Assembly: GCA_902805475.1 (NCBI GenBank)
Contig: CADCSX010000008.1
Coordinates: 2,214,001 to 2,278,000, forward strand
DNA: 64,000 nucleotides
Direction: 5' to 3'
Source of the DNA: Entonaema liquescens
Lineage: Eukaryota; Ascomycota; Sordariomycetes; Xylariales; Xylariaceae
Below are positions 34,206-46,397 of this stretch, piece by piece. The notes under the pieces are model-generated. The model was not told the origin of the DNA. It worked only from the letters and a program-made list of their open reading frames with translations, and did not search any database. The position numbers and the translations under genes are program-made. The number at the start of each line of letters is the position of its first letter. Positions within the stretch are counted from its first letter, which is position 1.

Positions 34206-36170
34206 CTATAGGGCGGCGGCAACGACCATACCGGCGAAGCCGAGGAAGCCCATGCCGGCACCGACGTTGGCAGCGCCGGCGGTGACGATCACCGAGCTGC
34301 TGCTCGGGGTCGGGTAGACGGCACCGGTGCCAGAGGGGCAGCGGTGGTCAGAGTGGTGGAGCCACCAAGAGTAGGGTAAGGGGCAGGACCAGTCGGGTTG
34401 GGGGTCGAGACCGGGGCCTGGGGAGTAGGAGTAGCAACCGGGACGCTAGCGACGTAGGTGCCGGGGACAACAACGACACCGGTGGAGCTGGGACCGTTGG
34501 TGGCAGTGCTGAAGACAAGGCCGGGGACGGTAAGGCTGGTGCTGATGGTCACAGTGCTGCTGGAGCTGGGGATAGTCTCACCAGCATCGTTGGTGCAAGG
34601 AACAACAACGGTGGTGGCAACCTCGATGGTGGTGACAGCAGCAGGGGAGCAGTGGGGGTAGCAGTGAGGACGGTGGTGATGGTGTCGGCGCCAGTGGCAA
34701 TGCCGGGGTTGCTGGGCACGAAAGGAGCGCAGATACCCTGGAAGTAGCTGATAGCCTCGGAGATGACCTCGTCAGACTCACCGTGGGCGTACAGGCAGGT
34801 GAAGATGTTCTTGACGAAGTTGGCGTCAGGGCAGTAGCAGGCGGAGTCGGTGTTGTCCTTGCAGCCAACGCTGAACATCCAGGTGTTCAAGCAAGAGGGA
34901 ACAACGTTAGGGCAGGGAAGAGTCTCGACGGGGCCGGCAGGAGTGCTGCTGCTGCTGCCGGGAAGAGGGGTGGTAGCAGAAGGAGTAGACTCAACGGAAG
35001 ACTCAGTAGGCTTGGCGGCAGATTCGGTAGGCTTAGTAGCGGGGGTGGAAACACCGATGGTCTCTGTAACAGGGCAGATGGTGGTGGAGAGAGGGACGGT
35101 GACAGTGACAACAGTCTTAGAGCCAGCGGGGCAGTCAGGGACTTCAGGGCCACAGCTGGTGATGGTCTGGACCGAGGTAGTGAAAACAGTGGAAGTGCTC
35201 AAGTAGCTGGTAACAGAGAAAGAGGAAGATGAGACATCAGCAGTAGAGCTGCTAGCCTGGATAGCAGAGGTAGTGCTGTTGACAATGGGGTAAGGGAGAG
35301 TAGGCGCCGAGGAAGTGCTGGCGCTCTCAACCGGGACGCTGCTGCTGGAGGTGGCAACGGTGGACGAAGCGGAGCTGATAGACTCGGAGGCACTGGCAGA
35401 GCTGGAGGTGGCAACGGACGACGACTCAGATGCGCTGCTGGCAGGGTATGAGGCGGTGCTGCTCACGAAAATGGAGCTGCTGCTGGGGACGGAGCTGCTG
35501 CTGCTAACAACAACGGAGCTGCTGCTAACAACGACGGAGCTGCTGGAGGGATACTCGGGCTTGGAAGGCTTGGAGGGCTTGGGACCCTCGCAGTCGAAGT
35601 CGATGTGGTGGATACCGAAGTCGCAAGAGTCCTTAGGCTTAGAGGGCTGCTTAGGGTAGACGACGGTAACATCGGTAGCACCACCGCACTGGGTGTTCTC
35701 GACGATAGTACCAGAAGACTTGCAAGAAGATCGGTGCTTGCAAGTGGACTTGTCCGGCATAGTGTAGTGGAACTCAAGATCGCAGTCAAACTCGGGCGAA
35801 ACCTGGAACCTCTTGATGGAGGTCTTCTTGACACCCTTGTTGCTGTCACAGCTGATCTTGGGGCTCTTCTCCTTCTGGGGTGAGCCTTGCCAGTGATACA
35901 CTTGCTCTGGAAAGTCCGGGCAGTCAACTCATCCCGCTTACCGAACTTCTCGCCGCAAGTGAAGCCGCTCCACTTGAATCCCCTGTAGGAGTCGAATCCA
36001 CCGAAGGGGAGATCAGACCAGTCGATACCCTTCACGATATCCGGGAGACACACGTTGTCGGTGTTATCGGGGCAGCTGAATTGGGGGGCATTGTGAAATC
36101 CGAAGAAGCCCGTGGCCGTAACCTGGCTGATGCCAGCAGCCAGGGTAACAAGCGTGAAGGAGTACTTCAT
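34206..36170 (-). CDS. GPI-anchored CFEM-like cell-wall protein with cysteine-rich N-terminal domain (three frame breaks)
   Basis: The ATG at 36170 opens a secretion signal (MKYSFTLVTLAAGISQVTATG). A Cys-rich domain of about 180 residues follows, then a long Ser/Thr/Val-rich stalk. Next is a CFEM-like domain (LPCPNVVPSCLN, VGCKDNTDSACYCPD, FTCLYAHG, GICAPFV), another Thr/Pro-rich stretch and a hydrophobic end (GMGFLGFAGMVVAAAL) typical of a GPI-anchor signal, stopping at TAG 34208-34206. CFEM proteins sit at the fungal surface; some bind heme or influence virulence. Only seven of the eight canonical CFEM cysteines are visible. The frame changes at GGGG runs 35877-35880, 34644-34647 and 34335-34338. 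Adding one base at each gives an uninterrupted protein of 655 residues whose total length is an exact multiple of three. It is probably a single exon. Confidence 0.85.
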
Positions 36171-39100
36171 TTTGATTTAACTTTGTCCTTGATAGGTAGT
36201 GGCTGTAAAATTCCTGAGTGAATGTAGTTCCTAGAAAGACTGTATAACAGGAAAAGAAAATGAAAGGCGGAAGTAGGATAACGAATGACCTAGACTTCCA
36301 AATAGGAAAGAAGTGACAGCAATGTCTACCGTTAAGGAAAGAAAGTGATGATGATAGAGAAGGAGTCTTTCTGGAGATAGATGCGGAAGAGATTCGCCAA
36401 CATATATACCGGATCTCAACTGGCAGCCGTGAGCCATTCGTTTGGAGAGAAGGTTAATAGAGTCGTGCGGGTAGAGGTCCCAACCCTGCTCGACCGGGAT
36501 CTAGGATTGGCTGGACTATTCCAAGCATCCATTCTGAGGCCTGTAGGCACTCGTCCCCTGTTCCAGGATCGAGCAAGACCTAGCCCGCAGGGTGGCCTCT
36601 GACTAGGAGGTAGGTTGCCCAAAGCGGCATGGCATAGCTCTGATGGAGGTCGGAATGTCGAGTAGATGCACGCTAGGGACCCGCGTGAAGTTGAAAATGT
36701 CTTGGAACTCCACACCAGTTAGACCAAGTTGAGAGCACAGAGCGCGCGGCTGCAAGCCGGGGGTGTCTTAGATCGTGGTGTGGTATTTTCAGGGGGTTGT
36801 CAAGGATTAGCTGCAATCTATCCGCTGTTCCTGGCCAGTCAAGTCGGCCCCGAAATGATCATTTTGGCCAATAACAGCCCCTGGTATATCATGAATTGGG
36901 CTAAGAAACCGTCATAATGTTCAGATATTCTCTTGTAAGTCACGTTTAGGCGTATGTTCCTGTACCCGATTGCTACCATAAACAGACACCTGCCGCCATT
37001 AAGGTTTGTTTGAGTAAGCTGCCAGAAATAAACTGGCTGACACAGCTCTCGCAGGTTGAGTCTGAAGAAGGCGAGAAAAGGATGACTGTGGTGGAACAAC
37101 AACACCCTCTCTCACATAGACGAAGGCAGAGTAAAACAGCCCTGCTGCCCTGCTGCCCTGCTGCCCCATCATCAGATACTGCCGTCTCCTAGATTGCATA
37201 TCTGCATGACATTGGATACTTGCCAAAAGCAAAGCAAGACTGGCTCAGAACTTGAAATGCCCCTTACTAGAAGAGAGAGAGACGATGGTTTGTTCAACTT
37301 GAAACAGGCACAGCCACTTTGCCTCTGACCTGAGGAGCTCGCCCTAATGCAAGGTACAACACCACTACCACTACCAATGAGTTGCATCTGCACGCTTGCA
37401 GCCAAGGCCCAGGGTGGCAACGTGGGACCACCGATTCGATGATAGGATGAATTTTAATCGGACAGCGAGATCTGTTATGGTCCCTGTAACGATCGGTCTT
37501 TTTCTGCCAGTAATGCGTTAACCCCGCCTATGATAATCCATCTGTAATAGGATCTACAATTGCTTCGTTGAGCCTTACCTTTACTCTCCTCGATATTTTT
37601 TTTTTTACAGCCTAACTGTCACAATGCTGTTGGAATGTGACCTCTTACTGTTGCAATGAACCTCCGTCATACCTGCCTAGGTACTCAACAAGCTAGTGTC
37701 ATCATAGAAAAAAAAAAAAAAAAAAAGAAGGCTATTATAGCTTAACGAGCTGAACATTATTTGCTCCATCAAGCTATCAAAAATAGGAGTCGGATAATTC
37801 GGAAAGTAAAGAAAGCGTACTATGTTAAACAGCATTTAGGGGGTTAGTTAGTAGTGTAAAGTACCTGTAGGTTCCACTGCTAGGCTCAGACTTCGTCAAA
37901 GCTTTCCCAATCGGAAAAAAATAGTACGAAATAGATACCAAGGTACTAGAGGTTCCGGGCGATTCTTGTGGCTAGAGCACCGCCATATGTCAACTAAGCT
38001 TTTAGCTTTATGGTTTGACAGGGCAAGGACAGGGCAATTGTACCAGGGGTTAAATCGAAGATCTTGGCACCTCCCTAAGAAGCGAGAACTTCCTTAGTAC
38101 CCTTTAGCTCTTTGACCCTTCTATGGTTTAGCTCTCTGCACTCCGTGAGGAGTTGTCGAGCCCTGCTTTTATGTTTCACTCACCAGCCGGTAACCAGTAA
38201 CAACAAACTCCGACATCCGTCAGCTTTAAACCCAAAGTCTTACTCATTTTCATTTCCCTTTTTATCTGCCTTTCCCTACGTAATTAGTTACATAGGAGTA
38301 GTTGGGCTAGATTTCAAAAAGACTCAACTTGTCTAGCTGAAATATCATCCCTTTCTCCTAGATCCCTATTAGATAATATCCCGTTGATATTCCGAGCTGG
38401 CTCAAAGATCTAGACAAGGAGAACCCTTGACTGGCCGCCCACATACCGAGAACCGAGCTCCTGTCCACCATCGTCTAGCGTCCCCTATTCGGACGACAGG
38501 GTGGATTGTAATCCACTACGGGGTAAATACGAGCCGCACGCATTACCTGATACCTACCCTTGGCTGATGTGACGGTGTTAGGCTGTTAGCCATTACAGTA
38601 TCGTCCCATATTCGGCTTGAAAGCCCTTCTTGGAAACGTCGTCGTTACAAAATCTTGTTATCTACTATTTACACAGCCATACACAGAGCATGATAAAGCC
38701 GGATTTTTGCACTTAGTTAAGAGCCGTTAAGCTCTATAGCTATTATTGACTGGATCTCCCGAAGCCGGGATGCTTGCCGACGGGTCTAAGCACAATTTCC
38801 TGTGCGAGATGAGAATACGATGATTATAACGGTTGATTCCGATAGACTGGTTAAACTTTCGGCTTCTTCATCTCGTTAAAGAAAAAAGCTATGATGTGTG
38901 TGATCACATTAGTGACTGTGCGTTCAATCTACGCTATGAGATCAATTCAAGCGACAGCCTAGAACCCACGAGGGATCAACAGGTACACCTACCTCTTTCG
39001 GAATAGACTACCGTTATCAGGACCCATGGATGCTGGAAGCTATCAGTATATGTGCCGTCCAGCCATACTCTAGGATCCGATCCCCAATAGTTTCCTACGG

Positions 39101-41188
39101 TCGGATATAAGTTACCTAACAAATACTATATATGGCTACGGATTAAGTACCGAAACTGAAAGAACAGTTTAACGGAAGGCTTCTTTCACATTAATTCAGT
39201 TCCACATTAAACTCTTAATGGGAAGTGAAATAGGGGAGCTTTCCGGAATCCAGCGATGCAACGCGCAGTTACATATTCTTTATTAGCCAGAGTTACCCAA
39301 GCGACTCTTGATGAGATGAGATGAGGAGAACATAGCACCTACTACTACTAACTACTACTACACATACTTAGCTTCGGGTCTAAGGGGTCTATCGAATGAC
39401 CGAGCTTAGGAAGCCTAAGTTTAAGGGCCCAAGGAAGCGAGGCGAAATTAAGTGGTGGTTTGGAGTTTACAATTCCGCATTCAAAGCTTCGTCTAAAAGA
39501 TTTATTTCTCTAAGCTACTAAATTATCGGGTTCTAGAGGGGGTCGAAAAACGTGCTATCAGGCATTGTTCAACTATTATTAGCTACGATGAGCTGCAATC
39601 AGCGCTGATGCGAATGATTCCAGGCTGTCGGGCGTGTGCTGATCTTTATTATAACCTCCTACCGTTGATCCACGGGAGCTAAACGCTGACGACAACAATC
39701 CTGCAGGAAGAAGACCCAATTGGACCCCGCGAATATGTGTAAATCACATCGAAGATCGATCTGTCGAGATCCCTTTTTGATTAATTGACGATTTGCACTC
39801 CACTATTTCAAGCCTCGACTTCAAAATCTACAACTCCAGCCAGATAGCTTAAAATCTAAGCCGTAATAAAGATACATAAATGTATGCGCATTAAGGGTAT
39901 CTTATACTTCCAATAGCGACGCTTCTCGCAGTGCCACTAGCATGCAGTCGTCATAATGCGAGCTGCATATATGCGAACGGCATATAAATACCAAGACAGC
40001 CTCTAACAACATGGTCATAGGCAGACTGAAACTGAAACACGGCATATCGATTGATCTCACTGATAACATTGATTGATGAATGCACGACAAAGATATCGCC
40101 AGTCCGAGCTGCCCGGCACACCGGTAGATATATACAGAGATTAAGAGGAGGTGGCTATGTATCCGGGGATAAGCAATCTAGAAGCGGTAAACCCAACCCG
40201 CCTAATTCGGAGATATATCATCATACCTATTCCTATTCTATCGTATGACGGATAACTGCAGATATACAGTACCTAGTAAACCAAACGCGTATACCTAGAA
40301 TCTCACGTCGGGGATCAATTGTCATGTTATCATATGTTTGAGAAATATGTTTATGGCCTGTCTAAAAGGCAAGCCGAGTTGGTGACGACGGCAAATGGGT
40401 TATATCACCTTCCAAAACAGTCAAATATAAGGCTTGTAGGATGTACCACCATTTTAATCCAACAGCCCTTCCCCCTTTTATCTACCTTACATACCTACCC
40501 AAGATATACAAAGTGAGCTTACCTACATCTTACTTACATATCTGCTATTTTACATGAAATAAACAGTTGAAACTTATTAGAGATTTAGCAGTTCTATCTT
40601 TCGGGACCGAAACTCACCTTCAGCATCTAATGATAGCATCAACCCCAGACCTTAGACCTTAGGTGTGTATTAACAACTACCTAGGTTGTGAGCCATGTAC
40701 ATGTAACAGGTAGATATTGTAAGAGGTCAATTACACAACTGCAACAGGGCTCGCTATTTTTGCCTCGTCCTAGCACAAAAAAACAGCCTCGGCGTAAAAA
40801 GAGGCTTTCCTGATCCCATTGAGCACCCGGCATACATAGTAGTATTAGCGGCGCTTACGGGGGCGCTTCGCTATTCCGCTCTATTCTAAAAATTTCATAG
40901 TCTGGGTAATTTCCACGAACCAGCGATATAATAGATCTAGCTTGACGCCGTGCTACTACTTACATCACACATGAAAAAAGCAGCATGCTTCGGTACTCGG
41001 CGGTTGCATTCACTTGACCTGGCCGAACCAATCAGTCCGATGTGTCTTACCACGCATGCATAGCATTCTCATCTAGTTAGAAGATTCAGTTTCTATTTTC
41101 TTCTTTTATTCCTTTTCCCGCCCCTGCAAACGTATAGGTTCACATTTAACTAAAAGTAAATAGTTTAAAACCTAGTCTTGGCCATAGT
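36171..41188. other. Gene-poor 5 kb intergenic stretch
   Basis: No frame in about 5 kb has credible protein homology. Visible items are a CCCTGCTG repeat (37139-37163), a poly-A run (about 37709-37726), GATGA and CTACTA short repeats (39310-39362) and scattered TACCTAGGTA-like words. There is no tRNA, no transposon end and no long inverted repeat that I can see. Non-coding RNA cannot be judged from sequence alone. Confidence 0.5.
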
Positions 41189-43245
41189 CTAACCGCCACC
41201 AGCCTGCATCCGCCGAAATCTCTCCTCAGCAGCCCGAGCCCTTCGCTCCCGATCGAGCTTCATCCTCTGCTCGGGCGTAAGGCCTCGCACCTCCTCCTCG
41301 CGCTTCTCCTGTGCGGATTTCCTCGCGCCGCCGGCGAGAAGGCTCTTCCCGCGCCCGCTGTCGGATACTTTGGGCCCTTCGCTCTTGAGCCGTTGCTCCT
41401 CGGCTCTGCGGCGCTCTGTTTCTTTCCTCTCATCTTCTTTACGCTCGCGCTCATCCCGCTTTTCCGCCTCCTCTTTCTTCATCGCCGGAGGTACCCGTGC
41501 CGCCTCCCAGTCCCATTTTGTCTCGCCCAGCTCGTGGCGCGCTACACGGAAGGCGTCTCTCGTCGATCGATCACCGGCTAGCTCGAAGGCGGTCTTGCCT
41601 TCGCCGTTTTTTACCGTGGGGTCTGCGCCTCCTTTCACTAGTAGTCCTAGTATGAGGGGTGCCGAGTTCTGGTTCGCTGCCAGATGTAACGGAGTCGGTG
41701 CGTGGTAGTTCTGAGGTGAGTCTACTGGTTGAAAGAGGAAATTGGCGGATATGTCGTTGTTTTTCAGGTATGATAATAGAGCGGGAAGTTTAGATCTGCG
41801 GATAAAAGCCTGCAGCTGTGATGTGTGCAGTAGTGCTGTCTCTTCCTCTTCTGTTAGCTTAGGCGCGCTTGGCTTCGCAGGCTTTGAAGGCGTCTTGGTC
41901 GATGGCTCTTCCGCCCCAGGAACCTGGGTTGGGTCCATTTCGCGGACTTTTAACCGCGTTAACTCGATGAAGGACCGCATCAACTCATTTTGAGTTGCCC
42001 TTCGCGTGCTAAACGGGAAACCCCGTATGCGCGGGTCATTGGCTCGTAATACTTGGCCTTCGTAGGGGCCGAAAAGCGTTCTGCGATTTGTAGATCCCGT
42101 CGCCCGAATAAATAATAGCTCTGCTGTGTCGAGAAGGCCCTTCCAATCTTGTAGGAGCAGCCGGACCTCGTCTGTTAGGGCCTGCTCGTTGTATCGACGA
42201 ATACTCGAACCAGCTGAGTGAGCATTGCCCTTTGCATTGTCGTTCGCTGATTGTGAACCACCTTGTTTCCTTCTAGTGGTATATCTGTGGAATGTCTTGT
42301 GCGCTAGCACTGTTGCTTCTCTATTCAGAGGGCCTGCGGATCCGTGTTTTGTTTGTCGCGGTGCCAATGACACCACCATAGCTGCGAAGTGACCGCCGCC
42401 GATCATGCAGAGGAAGATATGCGGTCCTTTATAGACGGATGGCGGGAAGTTGCCGTCCGGTCCTGCTTTAGGCACTGGTATTGGTTCTAACTGCTTCTTC
42501 TTGATTATGTCTACAATCGTATTCTCGTCCTTGGATTCTGCTAACGCGAATATGGCGCGGTAGATACCGAAATATGTATTATGAGGTAGGAGAGGCGAGC
42601 TAAACCATAGAAGAGGTTGCGCGCCGCCGCCCCTTTGTTTCTTTCTCGTATTTCCATCTTCGTCGTCTCCTTGGATGTCCCCTGCAGCGCTATTATAATT
42701 TCCCCCCGAGAGCGTAGCTTGTTTCTTCAGGAGGGTTGTTAGGAGGTTGCTCTCCTTATCGCCGTTATCCTCGTCGTCGTCGTCAGAGTCCAGCGAGTCA
42801 GAGCCCGAAAGACTCTCGTCGAGGTCCGCGATCAGCTTCTCGAATTCGGCTTCCGAGACTGGATTTTGCCCGCGCAGCTTCTGCTTGAGGTTGTAGTGGT
42901 GTAGGTCGGATTTTAGATGGCTACGCTGGTCTTGCACGGTGGCAAATGATAGGGCGCATAGCGAGCACGACTGCGCGCCTACTATGGGCGACGAGCTTCC
43001 AGACGTCGCATCTTGTTTTTGTGATTGTGTCGCAGACTGAGTGGGTTCTGTAATAGAATCTTGTGCGTCGACGGCGACGTCTCGTTTTAAGGAGAGACTG
43101 TTGAGGACTTGGTCGGGTAGATCATAGACTGTGTGTTGGTAGGATGGTTAGAAAGTATACTGGACCTTTTTGCGACAATGGAGGGCTGAAAGGGGAATTC
43201 ACCATAGAGGGGTCTTCGCAGAATATCATCTGTTTTCTGATCCAT
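41189..43245 (-). CDS. VMS1: VMS1/ANKZF1-type release factor, ribosome-associated quality control
   Basis: Exons 43245-43203 and 43128-41189 join in phase for 660 residues. After RRPLYVYDLPDQVL comes a C2H2 finger (Cys69, Cys72, His85, His91). An acidic linker leads to the eRF1-like VLRF1 domain (LLWFSSPLLPHNTYFGIYRA, IGGGHFAAMVVS). Its catalytic loop is RRKQGGSQSA (Gln about 307) followed by SSIRRYNE, and ankyrin-type repeats (PLHLAANQNSAPLILGLLV) come next. A basic C-terminal helix RERRARAAEERFRR fits a Cdc48/VCP-interacting motif. Vms1 frees stalled nascent chains on the 60S subunit by cleaving the peptidyl-tRNA near the CCA end, countering CAT-tailing and protecting mitochondria. All key elements are present and the frame is clean. 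Confidence 0.95.
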
Positions 43246-44239
43246 TTCTTGCAACACCAATGCAAAATAGTATTTCGCTGAATTCGCTGAAGTATATGAT
43301 TGATGACGAAATTGAGGCCAGGGAACTTTGTAAGAGATAAGATCTAGAAAAGAATGGGGACGTATTCCAAGTTAATAATAGCTTAGCTTTGGCGGGGTAG
43401 CTTCTTTGAATACTGATTGTCTTTATCAAACCTATTTAGTTACTGTACCTCCTAAAGATAATAACGTACACTTATATAATAGTTCTTTCTATTAGAGATC
43501 CACGGTGGTGACTCAACCGGTCACTTTAAAAAATCTTTAATTCTTCCTTATGACAAATCGGAACAATATTTTCTATGAGTAATAAGTTGGCTTCGTAATT
43601 TACACTGCCTCTCTTAATGCGGATTCGAATGTTACCTTAGCCAGTCACATAAGTCGGTTTAGATCATCATATCTTAGCCATTTAGGAGACCGCTCCTGAG
43701 ACTACTAGTAGAGTAAAGTCGAAATAAGAGGACAATCTTACCTTCAACCACAGGAAAAAAAAAAAAAAAAAAAAAAAAAGAGAGAGAGAGACAGAGAGAA
43801 AACTGATTATAGCACAGACTGAACTTAGGGCCTTTGTCGATTTACCTCAAGGGACATCCATTCCGCCGAAGACAATAGGTTACTGCGCCCTGTAATGATT
43901 CAATCCCTTTATTTATGAACAAGGGTTACTATGTAAATTCTAGGATAACAATTTCTTTATACATAGGCCATTCATCTTTCAACTTGTTTTGAAGCAGTGC
44001 CAATAACTAATGACATAGATGAAAGCTTTGAACTAATATATGTTCCTTACAAATATCCTGTTGGCCCATCCGTTATAGTCGTTGTAGTATCTTCTTCCCT
44101 AGAAAAGCAACGGCAGAAAGGACAATCTTCTGGGAAGAATCTTTTCTCCATCGCTAACTCTTCCTAGGTATCTAGCAGTGTAGTGACGGTACGCTTTCTA
44201 TTACGCTTCTACATATCTAGGTAAGTAACGAGATTCACC
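43246..44239. other. Intergenic between divergent genes, with poly-A/GA tract
   Basis: About 1 kb of AT-rich DNA with a run of about 24 A followed by a GA-rich tract at 43755-43801. No gene recognised. Confidence 0.55.
43755..43801. repeat. Poly-A run followed by GA microsatellite
   Basis: About 24 consecutive A, then GAGAGAGAGAGACAGAGAGA. Confidence 0.9.
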
Positions 44240-45775
44240 ATGCCGTGCGATTGTAAACGCCTCACAATCCGCTATGCTTGCCGCCACAAGGAGCAGGAAT
44301 TCTACAGGTGCTGGCGCTATAATGTTGTCCAGAATTATCTTTGCGTGGGCCAAATGCTTTCCAACTGCGAACCAGAGCGTAGTTCTGAATACGTAGACAG
44401 AGCATGCCACGATTGTCTAGAATACTTCGCCCAGGAATTTGGCACGAAAGCCGCATTTGTTGTAAGTCAGAAATTCCTCGAGTACAAGTTTAATAAGGGG
44501 CTTCAGAACCAAGCCATCGATCCTAGAACTGTTTCTCGCAGCGCATATGCTCTCTCTCATGAGGCACTCCAGAAACTAGTTGAAAGTACCAGAGCACCTG
44601 AAGATGCAAAGGAAGCTGGAAGATCTGGAGCAGCTAGACGTGCGAGAGAAGCCGAGCGTGCAAGAAATATACAGTCGTTCCTGGCACCAAGCACGATGCC
44701 AGCCCCGCGAGCTCCGAACAATTCTCCGACTGGGATTCGACAACCGCCGCCTTTAGTCCACCGAGATAGACATCAGGATCAACACCGAAGACGTCACAGG
44801 TCGCATACCGTGCATGCAGGTGGTGAGTCTTCGAGAAGAAAGTCCATTCATCGTAAGCCTGTGCCCGTTAGAGAGGGGTTCTCTTACCCTCAATCAAGTG
44901 AGCATCACCAGGCCGTATCAGAGATGATGCTTGGACACTCTGTCAAGAACCACGGTAGTAATATTCCCATCGAACTTTCTGACCTAGTAAATGATGAGTT
45001 TAATTATCCTCCAAATGCTCGTGGTAGACCGCTTAGCGGGCCGCCGATTCAACCCAAGCCTATTCGTGTAAGGACAAAACCCGACGAGGTTGAACAGAAA
45101 CCGTCCAACTCTTCCCTGGTCCGACGGATTACCGAGCAAGCCGAGGCACTCGAGATTGAAGGCTATTCCAACCCCAAGCAAGAAAGTGAACCCGGTGTTC
45201 CCGTACTTTATCGAGCGCCAAAGGTTCCCACTTGGCGTAAGGACACACCCGCTCCCCATCGAGTACCTAAGCGCGTCAGCTTTGCGGACTCTCCTCCCAA
45301 GGAATACGTCCCACAGATTCGCACCGCTCCCGCGACGTTCATACGGGCTAAAACTTCCGTAGACTCACTCAAGGTGGAAACAGGCTCTTCGTTAGATGCG
45401 TCGGTTTCAAGTAAGTGATTCCAAATATCTTCATCAACCATCAATGGTCAGGAAATGACCGGAGCCATGAACCAAAGGCTGACCCTGGAACCCTTAGTCC
45501 CGCCACGGAGAACTACTGGTGTACGGTTACCAGACACGGCGCAGTTCTACCATGAACGCGGTATCCCATCAACCGCCTACATAAAAGAGGAGAGTCTGGA
45601 TGGGAACGAGTCAGAGGGGCCTGCCACGCTCGTTTCTATTAGTACGCCTTCCCCTGCTTTTTCCTATGCCGTGCAATCCTGCTTTTGCAACCCGCATGAG
45701 TCCGACGACAAGGTATGTCTAAGCTGTCAGGCAAGACGGCGACTTGAACAAAAGTGGCAAATGAAATGGATTTAA
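44240..45775 (+). CDS. Hypothetical protein with cysteine-rich ends, about 494 aa
   Basis: Exon 1 runs 44240-45410 to a GTAAGT donor. Exon 2 most likely starts at 45465 and ends at TAA 45775. The N-terminus is Cys/His-rich (MPCDCKRLTIRYACRHKEQEFYRC), the middle is a disordered basic region rich in Arg/His/Ser/Pro with RVSFADSPP, and the C-terminus is again Cys-rich (CFCNPHESDDKVCLSCQARR). The terminal cysteine pairs could hold zinc, but I recognise no named family. The splice is the weak point. The pyrimidine-rich TCAG acceptor at 45460 would make a 41 bp intron and put exon 2 out of phase, while the in-phase acceptor is GGAG at 45461-45464, a poorer site. Confidence 0.65.
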
Positions 45776-46397
45776 CTTTCACAACGAGTTAATAAAAGGT
45801 AGGGTTGGGCAGGGTAAGTTCCCTTTATGCCATGGATTGCTGGGCTTTGGCTGGTTCATACGGTTCGGTGTTCTATGGCGTAGACATACGGTGAGTTGTG
45901 GGCGTATTTGTTGATCTTTCGTGCTTGAACTATACATACAAAAAGCATCTTAAAAAAGTAGGAGAAGAGAGAGAAGCAGAGTCCTTATATTCAGCAATGG
46001 ACTGAATACTGAGATGTTATGTTTTCGAAGCTACTCTTGTAGCACAAGAGTAGCTATTTTCTCTTCGAAAATGCTCTGGCTAGTGTATTTATAAATAGTA
46101 ATGTTTTAAGTTTCCGCAAATATCTTGTCCCAAATAGATCGTTCCGAGTTATTGAAATGTGACGTCTGCTACTAAATAATCCTGAACGAGAAGTCGAGAG
46201 CACGAAGAACATCGGTTAATCCATTTACTATATCGATAATAAGAGGACCACCATCACTTTTGAAAACGATAGCATAAGCATCAAGAAAGCTTGTCTAAAA
46301 GTACAACGTGTATAACATATGATCGAAAAGTATTGGGGTATCATTGAAGTTTGGAGAAAATAGCCTTAACCTACATCAGAGTAGCTTTGGGCCCAAC
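45776..46397. other. Intergenic, convergent, with a strong hairpin
   Basis: AT-rich 3' flank shared by the orphan and RRP40. It contains the nested inverted repeat listed at 46022-46071. Confidence 0.6.
46022..46071. repeat. Nested inverted repeat (potential hairpin)
   Basis: GCTACTCTTGT (46030-46040) and its exact complement ACAAGAGTAGC (46044-46054) are separated by 3 nt. Outside them TTTTCGAA (46022-46029) pairs with TTCGAAAA (46064-46071), with a 9-nt one-sided bulge. It lies about 250 bp past one stop codon and about 330 bp from the convergent one. Confidence 0.85.

Noticed and set aside
34783..35232. Plus-strand frame of 149 codons opposite the CFEM gene
   Set aside because: Compositional shadow of the Ser/Thr-rich stalk; no domain.
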